From assembly GCA_033791445.1 (NCBI GenBank), contig JASJGS010000198.1:7915-71914 (forward strand): a DNA stretch of 64,000 nucleotides, read 5' to 3'. Under the pieces are notes generated by a model that was not told the origin of the DNA, ran no database searches, and saw only the letters and a list, made by a program, of their open reading frames with translations. Source of the DNA: JANTGF01 sp033791445 (GTDB lineage Bacteria; Bacteroidota; Bacteroidia; Bacteroidales; VadinHA17). Shown piece by piece: positions 34,474 to 43,101 of this stretch; the stretch's first letter is position 1; the number at the start of each line of letters is the position of its first letter. The position numbers and the translations under genes were made by a program.

Positions 34474-35463
34474 CTATTCTACCAGTAAATTGCATCCTCT
34501 TATTTCACTACGGTCAAATCGTCCAAGAACCTCAAACTGATTTGTACCATGTAGTTTTCCCAGATCCTGTGTTTCAATAAAGGCGCATGAATTTATATTG
34601 GCAAGGTCAATAATATTTATTCCACCTGATCGGCCAACACTAAATATCTGAAAAGGATCATATGGGTCCCTGATAAGAATTCTCATCCAGGGAGGACTTT
34701 GGAATATTCCACTTCCTGATGAATAGGCCTGAGATAACAATTCAGTCATTCCATATTCTGAGTGAATGGCAGGTATATTCATCTTTTTACTAAGAATTTT
34801 ATGCAATTCTTCCCGTGTTATTTCTTCTTTTCTACCTTTCATTCCACCTGTTTCCATGATTATTACATTACTTAAATCAATGGTCTCATTTTCAATCATA
34901 TCAAGTAATGCAAAACTCACACCCAGAAGAAGAATCTTTCTATCATTTTTCTTTTTCAGGTGTTGTAAATTTTCAATTAATTTATCATGTTCATCAAGAT
35001 AAAAGCCACTAATATTACTTTGAGATTTTTTGATTAGTTCATTAACCATGAAGATGAGTGATGAACCTGATCTTTCAAGATATGAGGGAAGCAGGGCAAG
35101 TATGTAAAACTCATCTGGATTCCCGTAAAAGGCTTGGAATGAACTTAAAAAGCTTTCATTATATAAAGATAGGTCAGTAAGGTAATGACGACTGGTTCCA
35201 GTACCAGAGGTACCGCTACTGGTAAAAATAGTTTGAGGTTCTTTATTTCCCGTAATGACTCTTTGGCTTTTAAAGAACTGAATTGGAAGAAAAGGGATAT
35301 CCTTTAACTCTTTTATATCAAGGGAGTTAATTTTTAGATAGTTTATATAATTTTTATATACTTCATTTTCATTTGCTTGAAGATGAAATATTTCAAGAGC
35401 CAGGGAGTTAAATTCAGAGTCATCTTTGATCCCGAAAATCCTCTTATTAAAAGAATGACTCAT
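34474..35463 (-). CDS. LuxE-like acyl-protein synthetase/adenylate-forming protein
   Basis: 329 residues. PIQFFKSQRV, the glycine/serine/threonine loop FTSSGTSGTGTSRHYL (ATP-binding A3-type motif), MIENETIDLSNVIIMETGGMKGR and SEYGMTELLSQAY (the YGxTE adenylation motif) identify a LuxE-type member of the ANL superfamily lacking the mobile C-terminal domain. LuxE activates fatty acids in luciferase operons; here there is no lux gene, so the acid and acceptor are unknown. It is 45 bases downstream of the lipoprotein gene. Confidence 0.8.
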   Translation of the reverse strand: MSHSFNKRIFGIKDDSEFNSLALEIFHLQANENEVYKNYINYLKINSLDIKELKDIPFLPIQFFKSQRVITGNKEPQTIFTSSGTSGTGTSRHYLTDLSLYNESFLSSFQAFYGNPDEFYILALLPSYLERSGSSLIFMVNELIKKSQSNISGFYLDEHDKLIENLQHLKKKNDRKILLLGVSFALLDMIENETIDLSNVIIMETGGMKGRKEEITREELHKILSKKMNIPAIHSEYGMTELLSQAYSSGSGIFQSPPWMRILIRDPYDPFQIFSVGRSGGINIIDLANINSCAFIETQDLGKLHGTNQFEVLGRFDRSEIRGCNLLVE

Positions 35464-35508
35464 CTAAATTTTTGAGCTTGATTTTAAAATCTAAAGTATC
35501 CAATAAAA

Positions 35509-36054
35509 TTAAGGTAAAACTTTTGATTCGTCAGGTTGATATGCCCATTTGAAATTTACCTCGGCAAAAGCCTCTGTATCTTTCAGGTAGGCATTTACTT
35601 TAACAATCAATAATTTGGCATACTTATCATTTCTTGTATTAAAAACCCAAACCTGATTTTCTACAACTGGTTTTGCGAACCCTGTATATGTATTTACATC
35701 AACTTCTTTATAATTATCAAAAAAGGTCTGCGCTTCTCCAGAAGATGCAAATTCGCCCACCAGAGCAAATGATGGAAGTGTGTTTTGGGTGTCAAAATAT
35801 GCACTATAAACATTATTCTGAACATCAGGAAGTGCAATAAAATCTGGTATGCTTGCTCCTTGAGATGATGCAGGATTATATAGAATAACCGAACCTTTTT
35901 CAAATGAAAATCCTGATATAGAATAGGTTTGGGTATTTTCATCAAGAATCCGTTCCGAATTCAGGCTTGCCTCACCCGATGTTTTTGGGTTATTATTCTT
36001 GTTACATCCGAAAACCAATAATGGAATAATTAATAAAAAAGTTATTCTTTTCAT
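35509..36054 (-). CDS. Lipoprotein of unknown function
   Basis: 181 residues. Lipoprotein signal with lipobox LVFGC (Cys17), followed by an Asn-rich linker. The mature part is mixed alpha/beta with SFALVGEFASSGEAQTFFDNY and QVWVFNTRNDKYAKLLI, a pattern that suggests a single small globular domain repeated in many Bacteroidota lipoproteins. I do not recognise a named family. It sits between pgk (91 bases upstream) and the LuxE-like gene on the same strand. Confidence 0.75.
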   Translation of the reverse strand: MKRITFLLIIPLLVFGCNKNNNPKTSGEASLNSERILDENTQTYSISGFSFEKGSVILYNPASSQGASIPDFIALPDVQNNVYSAYFDTQNTLPSFALVGEFASSGEAQTFFDNYKEVDVNTYTGFAKPVVENQVWVFNTRNDKYAKLLIVKVNAYLKDTEAFAEVNFKWAYQPDESKVLP

Positions 36055-36145
36055 TCTAAATATTATTAATTCAATATGATTATCTCCTACGAGACTACAA
36101 AAACTATTCCATCATTGTTTTGAAAATACAGATGATAATTTTACA

Positions 36146-37336
36146 TTAGTCATGAATAGCTTTAATACCTGGAAGCTCTTTTCCTTCCATATATTCAAGC
36201 ATGGCTCCACCACCAGTCGAAACATAACTTACTTTATCCTTCAGATTATATTTGTTTATTGCTGCAACAGAATCTCCTCCACCTATCAGGCTAAAAGCAC
36301 CTTTTTCGGTAGCTTCTGCAATAGCTTCAGCAATAATTTGTGTACCTTTTTGAAATGAACTCATTTCAAATACTCCCATTGGACCATTCCACAAAATAGT
36401 TTTAGAATTTGAAATTACCTCTGAAAATTCACGAATTGTATCTGGCCCAATATCCAGACCCATCCACCCGTCATCAATATTATCACTTGATGTAACTTTT
36501 GTTATGGCTTCATTATCAAACTTATCAGCTATTACATTGTCTGTAGGAATGTATAATTGTACACCTTTTTCCTTTGCCTTTTCAATGATTGTAAGTGCTA
36601 AATCAAGTTTATCCTCTTCAACAATTGAATTACCTGTTTTACCACCTAGAGCTTTAATAAAAGTATAAGTCATACCTCCACCTATAATTAGGTTATCAAC
36701 TCTTTCAAGTAAGTTTTCAATTAAAAGTATTTTATCAGAGACTTTTGCTCCACCCATAATTGCAGTAAAAGGTTTTTTAGGGTTGTGCAGAACTATGTCC
36801 ATATTTTTCAGCTCTTTACCAATAAGGTAACCAAAGGCTTTTTCTTCAGGGAAGGATTTAGCAACTATAGTTGTGGAGGCATGAGCACGGTGGGCAGTTC
36901 CAAAAGCATCGTTTAAATATATATCACCCAATTCGGCAAGCTTTTTCGCAAATTCTTCATCTCCTTGCTTTTCCTCTTTATGAAAACGAAGATTCTCAAG
37001 CAGCAAAACTTCCCCAGGCAACAAATTTTCAGCAATCTCGACATTTTCAGACCCTATGCAATCGGTTGCAAATTTGACTGGTTTACCGATAAGTTCAGCT
37101 AAATGAGGGACAATATGCTTTAGTGAAAACTTCGCATCATAAGCATCCTTCGGCCTGCCAAGATGCGACATAAGAATAGGAGACCCCCCCGAGTCTATTA
37201 TTTTTTTAATTGTTGGTAGTGCCGCTTGTATCCTTGTGTCATCAGTAATCTCAAAATTCTCATTCAGTGGAACATTAAAATCTACTCTTACTAAAACTTT
37301 CTTCCCGGAAAAATTGAGATCTTCAATGGTTTTCAT
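36146..37336 (-). CDS. pgk: Phosphoglycerate kinase
   Basis: 396 residues from the ATG at 37334-37336. VLVRVDFNVPLNE, SHLGRP, LLENLRFHKEE, DAFGTAHRAHAS, IMGGAKVSDKI and the C-terminal IGGGDSVAAINKY and STGGGAMLEYMEGKELPGI are all diagnostic. Interconverts 1,3-bisphosphoglycerate and 3-phosphoglycerate in glycolysis. A TTG 16 codons upstream is in frame but lies in the -7 box at 37389-37382. Confidence 0.98.
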   Translation of the reverse strand: MKTIEDLNFSGKKVLVRVDFNVPLNENFEITDDTRIQAALPTIKKIIDSGGSPILMSHLGRPKDAYDAKFSLKHIVPHLAELIGKPVKFATDCIGSENVEIAENLLPGEVLLLENLRFHKEEKQGDEEFAKKLAELGDIYLNDAFGTAHRAHASTTIVAKSFPEEKAFGYLIGKELKNMDIVLHNPKKPFTAIMGGAKVSDKILLIENLLERVDNLIIGGGMTYTFIKALGGKTGNSIVEEDKLDLALTIIEKAKEKGVQLYIPTDNVIADKFDNEAITKVTSSDNIDDGWMGLDIGPDTIREFSEVISNSKTILWNGPMGVFEMSSFQKGTQIIAEAIAEATEKGAFSLIGGGDSVAAINKYNLKDKVSYVSTGGGAMLEYMEGKELPGIKAIHD

Positions 37337-37381
37337 AGTTATATTCTTTTTGGTGTTAATTAATTTCTGTCCTATAAGCTG

Positions 37382-37389
37382 CAAAGTTA
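37382..37389 (-). promoter_or_regulatory. -7 box of pgk
   Basis: TAACTTTG on the minus strand (TAnnTTTG); leader about 40 bases. The same octamer serves holB on the other strand at 37469-37476. Confidence 0.45.
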
Positions 37390-37468
37390 GAAAGAAAAGT
37401 TTTTGTAATTATAAATTAGCCGGTTTTATCTTTTAATTTTTAATAAATCACACAGAAATTATTTTAGC

Positions 37469-37476
37469 TAACTTTG
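37469..37476 (+). promoter_or_regulatory. -7 box of holB
   Basis: TAACTTTG (TAnnTTTG), 20 bases before the ATG at 37497. No -33 match. Confidence 0.45.
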
Positions 37477-37496
37477 TCAAAATTGAATCCGAAAAA

Positions 37497-38630
37497 ATGT
37501 TTTTCAAGGAAGTCATAGGGCAAGAGAAAATCAAAAGCAAACTCATTCAAACAGTTAGCGAACAAAGAGTGAGCCATGCCTTGATGTTAGCTGGGGAGGA
37601 AGGATTTGGAGGCCTTCCACTTGCAATAGCCTATTCACAATATCTTCTTTGTGAAAATCGAAATGAGGTAGATTCTTGTGGAGAGTGCCCATCCTGCCAG
37701 AAGGTAAAAAAATTAATTCATCCTGATCTGCATTTTGTTTTCCCTATAACCACAATAAAATCCAAAACTAAGCCAATAAGTGATGACTTTCTTCCTGAGT
37801 GGAGAGAGGAAGTTGTTGAGGATCCATACCTTAGTTCAGGACGATGGTATAAAAGCATTGGAATTGAAGATAAGCAGGGAATGATCTATGCTCATGAAAG
37901 CGAAGAAATTATAAAAAAACTGAATTTTAAAACGTTTGAGGCTGAATATAAGGTTATGATAATTTGGCAACCTGAACGAATGAATAAGAGCTGTTCAAAC
38001 AAATTGCTAAAAATGCTCGAAGAACCTCCCCCAAAAACCTTGTTTTTACTTGTTTCAGTTTTCCAGGCTTTGGTTATACCAACTTTGCTATCTAGAGTTC
38101 AGGTAATTAGGGTTCCTGGAATTGAAGATACCTCTTTGATGGAGGCTTTAACTGAAAAACTGAATTTACCAGACCTGGAGATATCTAATGCGGTTAGGAT
38201 TGCAAGTGGTAATTATATTAAAGCATTGGAATTTATCAATTCTAGCGAAGAAAGAAACCACAATTTTGAGCTATTCGCGAAATGGATGCGTCTCTGCTAT
38301 AAAAAGGATGTGCCTGGTATCCTGGAGTGGGTGGATGAGGCATCAGCTCTTGGGAGGGAAAAGAAAAAAGTTTTTTTGAATTATACACTTGCTTTAATCA
38401 GAGAAAATTTCCTATGGAATCAATTACCAAATCATAAAGATCAAATTATTAAATTGCCTGAAAATGAAAGTATTTTTACAAAAAATTTCTCGCTATTTAT
38501 TAATGAACAGAATATTAATCAAATTTCAGAATTAATTAATAAGGCCATTTTTGATATTGAGGCAAATGCATACCCCAAAACAGTTTTTCTGGATTCCTCC
38601 ATTCAGGTAATGAGCTTACTTGGCAAATAG
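37497..38630 (+). CDS. holB: DNA polymerase III delta-prime subunit
   Basis: 377 residues. FKEVIGQEKIKSKLI and VSHALMLAGEEGFGGLPLA (a P-loop without the catalytic Lys, normal for delta-prime), a four-cysteine zinc module CENRNEVDSCGECPSC, KMLEEPPPKTLFLLVS and the SRVQVIR segment. It is a clamp-loader AAA+ subunit. The next genes ricT-like and gldH follow in the order usual for Bacteroidota. Confidence 0.93.
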   Translation: MFFKEVIGQEKIKSKLIQTVSEQRVSHALMLAGEEGFGGLPLAIAYSQYLLCENRNEVDSCGECPSCQKVKKLIHPDLHFVFPITTIKSKTKPISDDFLPEWREEVVEDPYLSSGRWYKSIGIEDKQGMIYAHESEEIIKKLNFKTFEAEYKVMIIWQPERMNKSCSNKLLKMLEEPPPKTLFLLVSVFQALVIPTLLSRVQVIRVPGIEDTSLMEALTEKLNLPDLEISNAVRIASGNYIKALEFINSSEERNHNFELFAKWMRLCYKKDVPGILEWVDEASALGREKKKVFLNYTLALIRENFLWNQLPNHKDQIIKLPENESIFTKNFSLFINEQNINQISELINKAIFDIEANAYPKTVFLDSSIQVMSLLGK

Positions 38631-38731
38631 GTTCTATGGTTCTACTATGGCAATATCAATATAAAAGCTGGTTTTGTATTGGTCCGGCTAATTAATAAAT
38701 ATAGCAAAGGTGGTTATGTAGGAAATTTCAT

Positions 38732-38739
38732 TATTTTTG
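38732..38739 (+). promoter_or_regulatory. Possible -7 box of the ricT-like gene
   Basis: TATTTTTG (TAnnTTTG), 71 bases before the ATG at 38811. Confidence 0.35.
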
Positions 38740-38810
38740 CTTTGACGTAATTATATATCATCACCATTATACTTTGAAAAACAGTGTATTGGTTTATTTA
38801 GCCCTTGACT

Positions 38811-39947
38811 ATGAACGATCAGGAAAAAGGTTCCGATATCGGAACTAATAAAGCATACAATCATAGATCCTATTTAAGCGACACAAAATATAAACTACCA
38901 ACGTTCGATTGGTTGTACAATGTACCTGAGGGAAATATCTCCTCTGAAATCATTGAGGTTCGTTTTAAGAATACAAGAAAAGGATTCTACAATAATGTTA
39001 ACCACCTTAGACTTCGAAAAGGTGATGTTGTAGCTGTTGAGGCCTCCCCGGGCCATGACATTGGAATTGTTTCACTTGCGGGTGAGCTTGTTCCTGAGCA
39101 GTTAAAGAAATACAATATCAACATACAAAGAGTTGAGCTTAAAAAGGTGTACCGTAAAGCTAAACCAGTTGATTTGCAAAAGTGGGAGGCGGCAAAAAGT
39201 ATGGAGCATGATACTATGCTCAAGGCGAGGGAACTTGCTAACGGTCTCAACCTGAATATGAAAATTGGAGATGTTGAATTGCAGGGTGATAAAACGAAGG
39301 CCATATTTTATTACATCGCTGAAGAAAGAGTTGACTTTCGTGAGTTGATCAGAGTTTTGGCCGATACTTTTAAAATCCGAATTGAAATGAGGCAGATTGG
39401 GGCAAGGCAGGAAGCCGGACGGATTGGAGGTATAGGCTCGTGTGGAAGGGAACTTTGTTGCTCTACCTGGATGATAAACTTTGTGTCAGTATCAACAAGT
39501 GCAGCGCGTTACCAGGAACTTTCACTAAACCCCCAGAAACTGGCCGGACAATGTGGTAAATTGAAATGTTGCCTCAACTATGAGTTAGATTGTTATTTGG
39601 ATGCACAGAAAGATTTTCCAAACCCAGAGATTCCCCTCGAGTTAATGGAAGGTACTGCCTATCATCAAAAAACGGACATTTTTAACCGTTTGATGTGGTA
39701 TTCATTCGATTCAAAATCAGGAATAAATACTATGCCAGTTCCAGTTGACAGGGTGAAGGAAATACTTGAAATGAATAAAAAGGGTCAAAAACCCGACTAT
39801 CTGGTTAAAGATACTTCAGCTATTGTAGCAAAGGAACACAGTTTTGACAATGTAGTTGGTCAGGAAAGTTTAACTCGGTTTGATGGAAAATCAAGAAGAA
39901 AAAAGAAATCGAAAAGAAAAAGAAAGCATCACAAACCCAAGCAATAA
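38811..39947 (+). CDS. ricT: PSP1-domain protein, RicT/YaaT-like
   Basis: 378 residues from the ATG at 38811 (a TTG two codons earlier is possible). The PSP1 domain spans about residues 45-260: VEVRFKNTRKGFY, GDVVAVEASPGHDIG, ARQEAGRIGGIGSCGRELCC and GQCGKLKCCLNYELDCY, with a dense set of cysteines, and an extended basic C-terminal tail (KSRRKKKSKRKRKHHK). In Bacillus the relative RicT (YaaT) is part of an iron-sulfur complex affecting RNA maturation; the Cys clusters here could bind a cluster. In Bacillus too it follows holB, so the linkage is conserved across phyla. Confidence 0.88.
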   Translation: MNDQEKGSDIGTNKAYNHRSYLSDTKYKLPTFDWLYNVPEGNISSEIIEVRFKNTRKGFYNNVNHLRLRKGDVVAVEASPGHDIGIVSLAGELVPEQLKKYNINIQRVELKKVYRKAKPVDLQKWEAAKSMEHDTMLKARELANGLNLNMKIGDVELQGDKTKAIFYYIAEERVDFRELIRVLADTFKIRIEMRQIGARQEAGRIGGIGSCGRELCCSTWMINFVSVSTSAARYQELSLNPQKLAGQCGKLKCCLNYELDCYLDAQKDFPNPEIPLELMEGTAYHQKTDIFNRLMWYSFDSKSGINTMPVPVDRVKEILEMNKKGQKPDYLVKDTSAIVAKEHSFDNVVGQESLTRFDGKSRRKKKSKRKRKHHKPKQ

Positions 39948-39984
39948 TAATCTAGCCAAACGTACCTTATAATTTTCAATTCTA

Positions 39985-40455
39985 ATGAAAAGATTGCAAT
40001 ATCCACTTGTACTTATAATTACAGCTTTGATTTTAACTTCTTGTGACCCATCAAGAGTGTATGAGGAAAATATGAAAGTGCCAGATCAAGAATGGAATAA
40101 ATCTGAGGCAATGATATTTTCTCCGGAGATTACGGATTCAGCCTTAATCTACAATGTATTGGTTAATGTTCGCAATACAGGCAGTTATTCTTATAGCAAC
40201 CTCTTTCTTTTTATAACAACTACCTCTCCAGGAGGCCAATGGATTAAAGACACACTTGAAATACCTTTGTCAAATAGCAGAGGAAAATGGCTTGGGAGTG
40301 GTATAGGTGATTTATACTTTAATCGTCAGCTCTTCAAGTACAACGTCAGATTTCCCCATTCTGGAGTTTATTCTTTTGAGATTGTTCAGGGCATGCGTGA
40401 TACCGAACTGAAAGGGATAAGGGATATTGGCCTTCGGGTTGAAAAATCAGAATAA
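39985..40455 (+). CDS. gldH: Gliding motility lipoprotein GldH
   Basis: 156 residues. Lipoprotein signal with lipobox LTSC (Cys20), then DPSRVYEENMKVPDQEWNK, VLVNVRNTGSYSYSNLFLFI and GDLYFNRQLFKYNVRFPHSGVYSFEIVQGMR, all GldH family blocks. GldH is required for gliding in Flavobacterium and is an accessory of the motility/T9SS machinery. It lies 37 bases after the ricT-like gene. Confidence 0.93.
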   Translation: MKRLQYPLVLIITALILTSCDPSRVYEENMKVPDQEWNKSEAMIFSPEITDSALIYNVLVNVRNTGSYSYSNLFLFITTTSPGGQWIKDTLEIPLSNSRGKWLGSGIGDLYFNRQLFKYNVRFPHSGVYSFEIVQGMRDTELKGIRDIGLRVEKSE

Positions 40456-40478
40456 ATGTTAGGATAATAAGTTGAAAA

Positions 40479-41168
40479 GTGGGTAAGGATAAGCTTAAAC
40501 GATGGGCTGCGATGGAAGATTTTCCTAATGTGATTCAGCCTGAGTTAAAACAGGTCTTAAATACCGATCATCCATTAAAAGGAAAATGGTGCAAGGAATA
40601 CTTTAGAAATGAAAATCCTATTGTTTTGGAGTTGGGTTGTGGAAGAGGTGAATACACGGTAGGGCTGGCGAAACATTTTCCGGAAACCAACTTTATAGGT
40701 ATTGATATAAAAGGGGCAAGGCTATGGCGGGGAGCAAAAAGTGCATTGCAGGAAAACTTAAATAACGTCGCCTTTCTGCGCACCCGGATTGAATTTATTA
40801 AATCTTTTTTTGCATCTGGTGAAGTGGATGAAATCTGGCTTACTTTTCCTGATCCACAACTTAAAAGGAGAAGGAAGAATAAAAGACTTACAAATGCCTC
40901 CTTTTTAAATTCTTATATGGAATTTCTTAAGCCCAATGGACTTATTCATTTAAAAACGGATAGCCACGAACTGTTTCATTATACTTTTGATTTATTAAAA
41001 AATAATGAGGTTGATATACTTTTGTCAACAGATAATTTGTATGATGGAAATAGGGAGGATGAAATATTATCTATAAGAACTTATTATGAAGAAAAATTCC
41101 TGGAAAAAGGGATTGATATTACCTATCTTAAGTTTATACTTTCAAATAGACTGAGAGAAATCAATTAA
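40479..41168 (+). CDS. trmB: tRNA (guanine-N7-)-methyltransferase
   Basis: 229 residues from a GTG start 23 bases after gldH. SAM-binding VLELGCGRGEYTVGLAKHFP, GIDIKGARLWRGAKSA, the TrmB hallmark EIWLTFPDPQLKRRRKNKRLT and HLKTDSHELFHYT. It methylates G46 in the variable loop of tRNAs. Confidence 0.95.
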   Translation: MGKDKLKRWAAMEDFPNVIQPELKQVLNTDHPLKGKWCKEYFRNENPIVLELGCGRGEYTVGLAKHFPETNFIGIDIKGARLWRGAKSALQENLNNVAFLRTRIEFIKSFFASGEVDEIWLTFPDPQLKRRRKNKRLTNASFLNSYMEFLKPNGLIHLKTDSHELFHYTFDLLKNNEVDILLSTDNLYDGNREDEILSIRTYYEEKFLEKGIDITYLKFILSNRLREIN

Positions 41169-41181
41169 AGTAAACCTGGAG

Positions 41182-41511
41182 ATGGATACCGATAGTTTTT
41201 TTGAAATGGTTTACGAAGTTACCCGTAAAATTCCCTATGGTCGGGTAACTACCTATGGGTCTATTGCCAGGTATTTGGGCACAGGTAGATCAGCCAGAGT
41301 AGTTGGCTGGGCATTGAACAATTGCCATTCAGAAGGAGATTTTATTCCTGCACACAGGGTAGTAAATAGAAAAGGCCTTTTAACAGGTAAAAGACACTTC
41401 GGAATGATGGGAACAATGGCTCAACTTCTCGAGAATGAAGGTATTCGAGTAGTAGATGACCAGATTATTGATTTTGATAAGCTATTCTGGGATCCCTCAA
41501 AAGCATTATAA
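41182..41511 (+). CDS. Alkyltransferase-like (ATL) protein of the MGMT/Ogt family, active-site Cys absent
   Basis: 109 residues, the DNA-binding domain of O6-alkylguanine-DNA alkyltransferases only. IPYGRVTTYGSIARYLG and SARVVGWALNNC (helix-turn-helix and arginine finger) are present. The acceptor motif PCHR is PAHR at residues 56-59, with Ala57 in place of the cysteine, so it cannot transfer alkyl groups. ATL proteins bind O6-alkylguanine and hand it to nucleotide excision repair. It is 13 bases after trmB. Confidence 0.92.
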   Translation: MDTDSFFEMVYEVTRKIPYGRVTTYGSIARYLGTGRSARVVGWALNNCHSEGDFIPAHRVVNRKGLLTGKRHFGMMGTMAQLLENEGIRVVDDQIIDFDKLFWDPSKAL

Positions 41512-41537
41512 CTATCTGGAAAGTCCAAAATATAATA

Positions 41538-41545
41538 TATATTTG
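41538..41545 (+). promoter_or_regulatory. -7 box of the mrp operon
   Basis: TATATTTG (TAnnTTTG), 44 bases before the ATG at 41590. The leader then holds five copies of a TAAAT/TAAAC-like pentamer (41552-41576). Confidence 0.4.
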
Positions 41546-41589
41546 CAAGCCTAAATTAAATTAAACTAAATTAAATTAGATCATAAGTG

Positions 41590-42723
41590 ATGGCAATTGG
41601 AAACTCAAAAGTTCTTGAAATTTTAGATACAATAAAGCATCCTGAGAAAAAGGATGGACTGGTATCCTTAAATATGATTGAAGACCTAACGGTTGAAGGT
41701 GAAAAAGTGAGTTTTACCATAGTTTTTCCAGGAGTCAATGACCCTTTTGTTCATTCGTTAAAAAAGGCTTGTGTTGTTTCCTTAAAAAAGGAATTTGGGG
41801 ATTCAATTCAGATCGAGGGAAATATTAACCATAAATTTTCTATTGTCAGGAAAGAAAGAGAGATACTTCCTGGTGTTGAAAATATTATTGCTGTTGCTTC
41901 TGGGAAAGGTGGGGTTGGTAAATCTACAGTTGCTGTAAATCTAGCTGTATCGTTGGCAAATTTGGGATATAAAGTTGGCCTCTTAGATGCTGATATTTCG
42001 GGGCCTTCCATTCCTAAAATGTTTAAACTTGAGGGTGCTCGACCCACGGTTACCAAAGTGGATGATAAAGAGATGATCATTCCGGTTGAAAATTATTCAG
42101 TAAAGATTTTGTCCATCGGCTTTTTTATAAATCCTGACGATGCCTTGGTTTGGAGGGGCCCCATGGCTACCAATGCCTTGAAACAATTAATTAGTCAGGG
42201 TGATTGGGGAGACTTAGATTATATGTTAATTGATCTTCCTCCCGGGACCAGTGATATTCATTTGACAATGGTTCAGGAAGTTCCAGTAACAGGAGCTATT
42301 ATTGTAAGCACACCACAGGATGTTGCTCTGGCAGATGTTATCAAAGGGATATCGATGTTTAAAGGAGAGAAAATTAATGTTCCGGTATTGGGCTTAGTTG
42401 AAAATATGGCCTGGTTTACTCCGGAAGAATTGCCAGATAATAAATATTTTATTTTTGGTAAAGGTGGATGCAAACAACTTGCAAAGGATTATAATTTGCC
42501 TCTTTTGCAACAGATTCCCATTGTTCAAAGTATTCGGGAAAATGGAGATATGGGAACTCCATCAGCTCTGGATCAGGAATCCATAATTGGACAGGCTTTT
42601 AGCCAGTTAGCTCAAAATACTGTTTCAGAGGTCAATAAAAGAAATGCAGAAGCTGATCCCACCATTAAAGTTGAGATTGATCCGGCAACTATGGTTAAAA
42701 CGTATAAACCAAATAGTGTATAA
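41590..42723 (+). CDS. apbC: Mrp/ApbC-type P-loop iron-sulfur protein, lacking the CxxC motif
   Basis: 377 residues from the ATG at 41590 (a GTG one codon earlier is possible). N-terminal MIP18/DUF59 domain (about 1-85), then a deviant-Walker ATPase: ASGKGGVGKSTVAVN (P-loop 104-113), LLDADISGPSIPKMF and DYMLIDLPPGTSDIHLTM. Mrp/ApbC proteins carry or insert Fe-S clusters. The CxxC pair that binds the cluster at the dimer interface in ApbC/Nbp35 is replaced by WFTPEELPDNKYFIFG (about residue 274-289). A NifU-like gene follows two bases later, supporting a cluster-carrier role. Confidence 0.92.
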   Translation: MAIGNSKVLEILDTIKHPEKKDGLVSLNMIEDLTVEGEKVSFTIVFPGVNDPFVHSLKKACVVSLKKEFGDSIQIEGNINHKFSIVRKEREILPGVENIIAVASGKGGVGKSTVAVNLAVSLANLGYKVGLLDADISGPSIPKMFKLEGARPTVTKVDDKEMIIPVENYSVKILSIGFFINPDDALVWRGPMATNALKQLISQGDWGDLDYMLIDLPPGTSDIHLTMVQEVPVTGAIIVSTPQDVALADVIKGISMFKGEKINVPVLGLVENMAWFTPEELPDNKYFIFGKGGCKQLAKDYNLPLLQQIPIVQSIRENGDMGTPSALDQESIIGQAFSQLAQNTVSEVNKRNAEADPTIKVEIDPATMVKTYKPNSV

Positions 42724-42725
42724 TT

Positions 42726-42965
42726 ATGAGCCAATATTCTAATGAAGAGGTATTAAAATCTCTGGAAAAGGTGAGACCCTATCTTATTACGGATGGTGGT
42801 GATATTGAATTCGTAAGCTTAGAAGAGGATATTGTAAAAATTAGACTTACCGGGTCTTGTTCAGAATGCCCGCATAAATTCCAAACCCTCGCCGGAATTC
42901 AGGAAGTAATCTTGAAAGACTTACCATTAATCAAAGAAGTAAAAGTAGTGGATGACAGGAATTAG
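42726..42965 (+). CDS. NifU C-terminal-domain (Nfu-type) iron-sulfur carrier
   Basis: 79 residues: VLKSLEKVRPYLITDGGDIEFV followed by the cluster-binding CSECPH (CxxC) and LAGIQEVILKDLP. This is the complete Nfu domain alone, without a scaffold or A-type domain. It holds a [4Fe-4S] cluster as a dimer and delivers it to apo-proteins. Two bases separate it from the mrp/apbC stop, so the two are translated as a pair. Confidence 0.94.
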   Translation: MSQYSNEEVLKSLEKVRPYLITDGGDIEFVSLEEDIVKIRLTGSCSECPHKFQTLAGIQEVILKDLPLIKEVKVVDDRN

Positions 42966-43015
42966 AAAAATATATTTCTGAGTTCTCTTTTTTAATTTCT
43001 ATTAATAGGATTTTG

Positions 43016-43047
43016 TTTGAACATCGTAGGCAATTTCATTATCTTTC
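43016..43047 (+). promoter_or_regulatory. Possible promoter of porW/sprE
   Basis: TTTG (43016-43019), 20-base spacer, TATCTTTC (43040-43047); the last base departs from TAnnTTTG. Predicted leader about 50 bases. Confidence 0.35.
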
Positions 43048-43101
43048 CGTCATAAAATCACAACATTATATAATATCTTTCTATTTTCAATGTTTTATTG
43101 A

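Noticed and set aside
41552..41580. Tandem TAAAT-like pentamers as a phase-variation repeat
   Set aside because: Only five imperfect copies in an AT-rich leader; too few and too degenerate to argue slippage.
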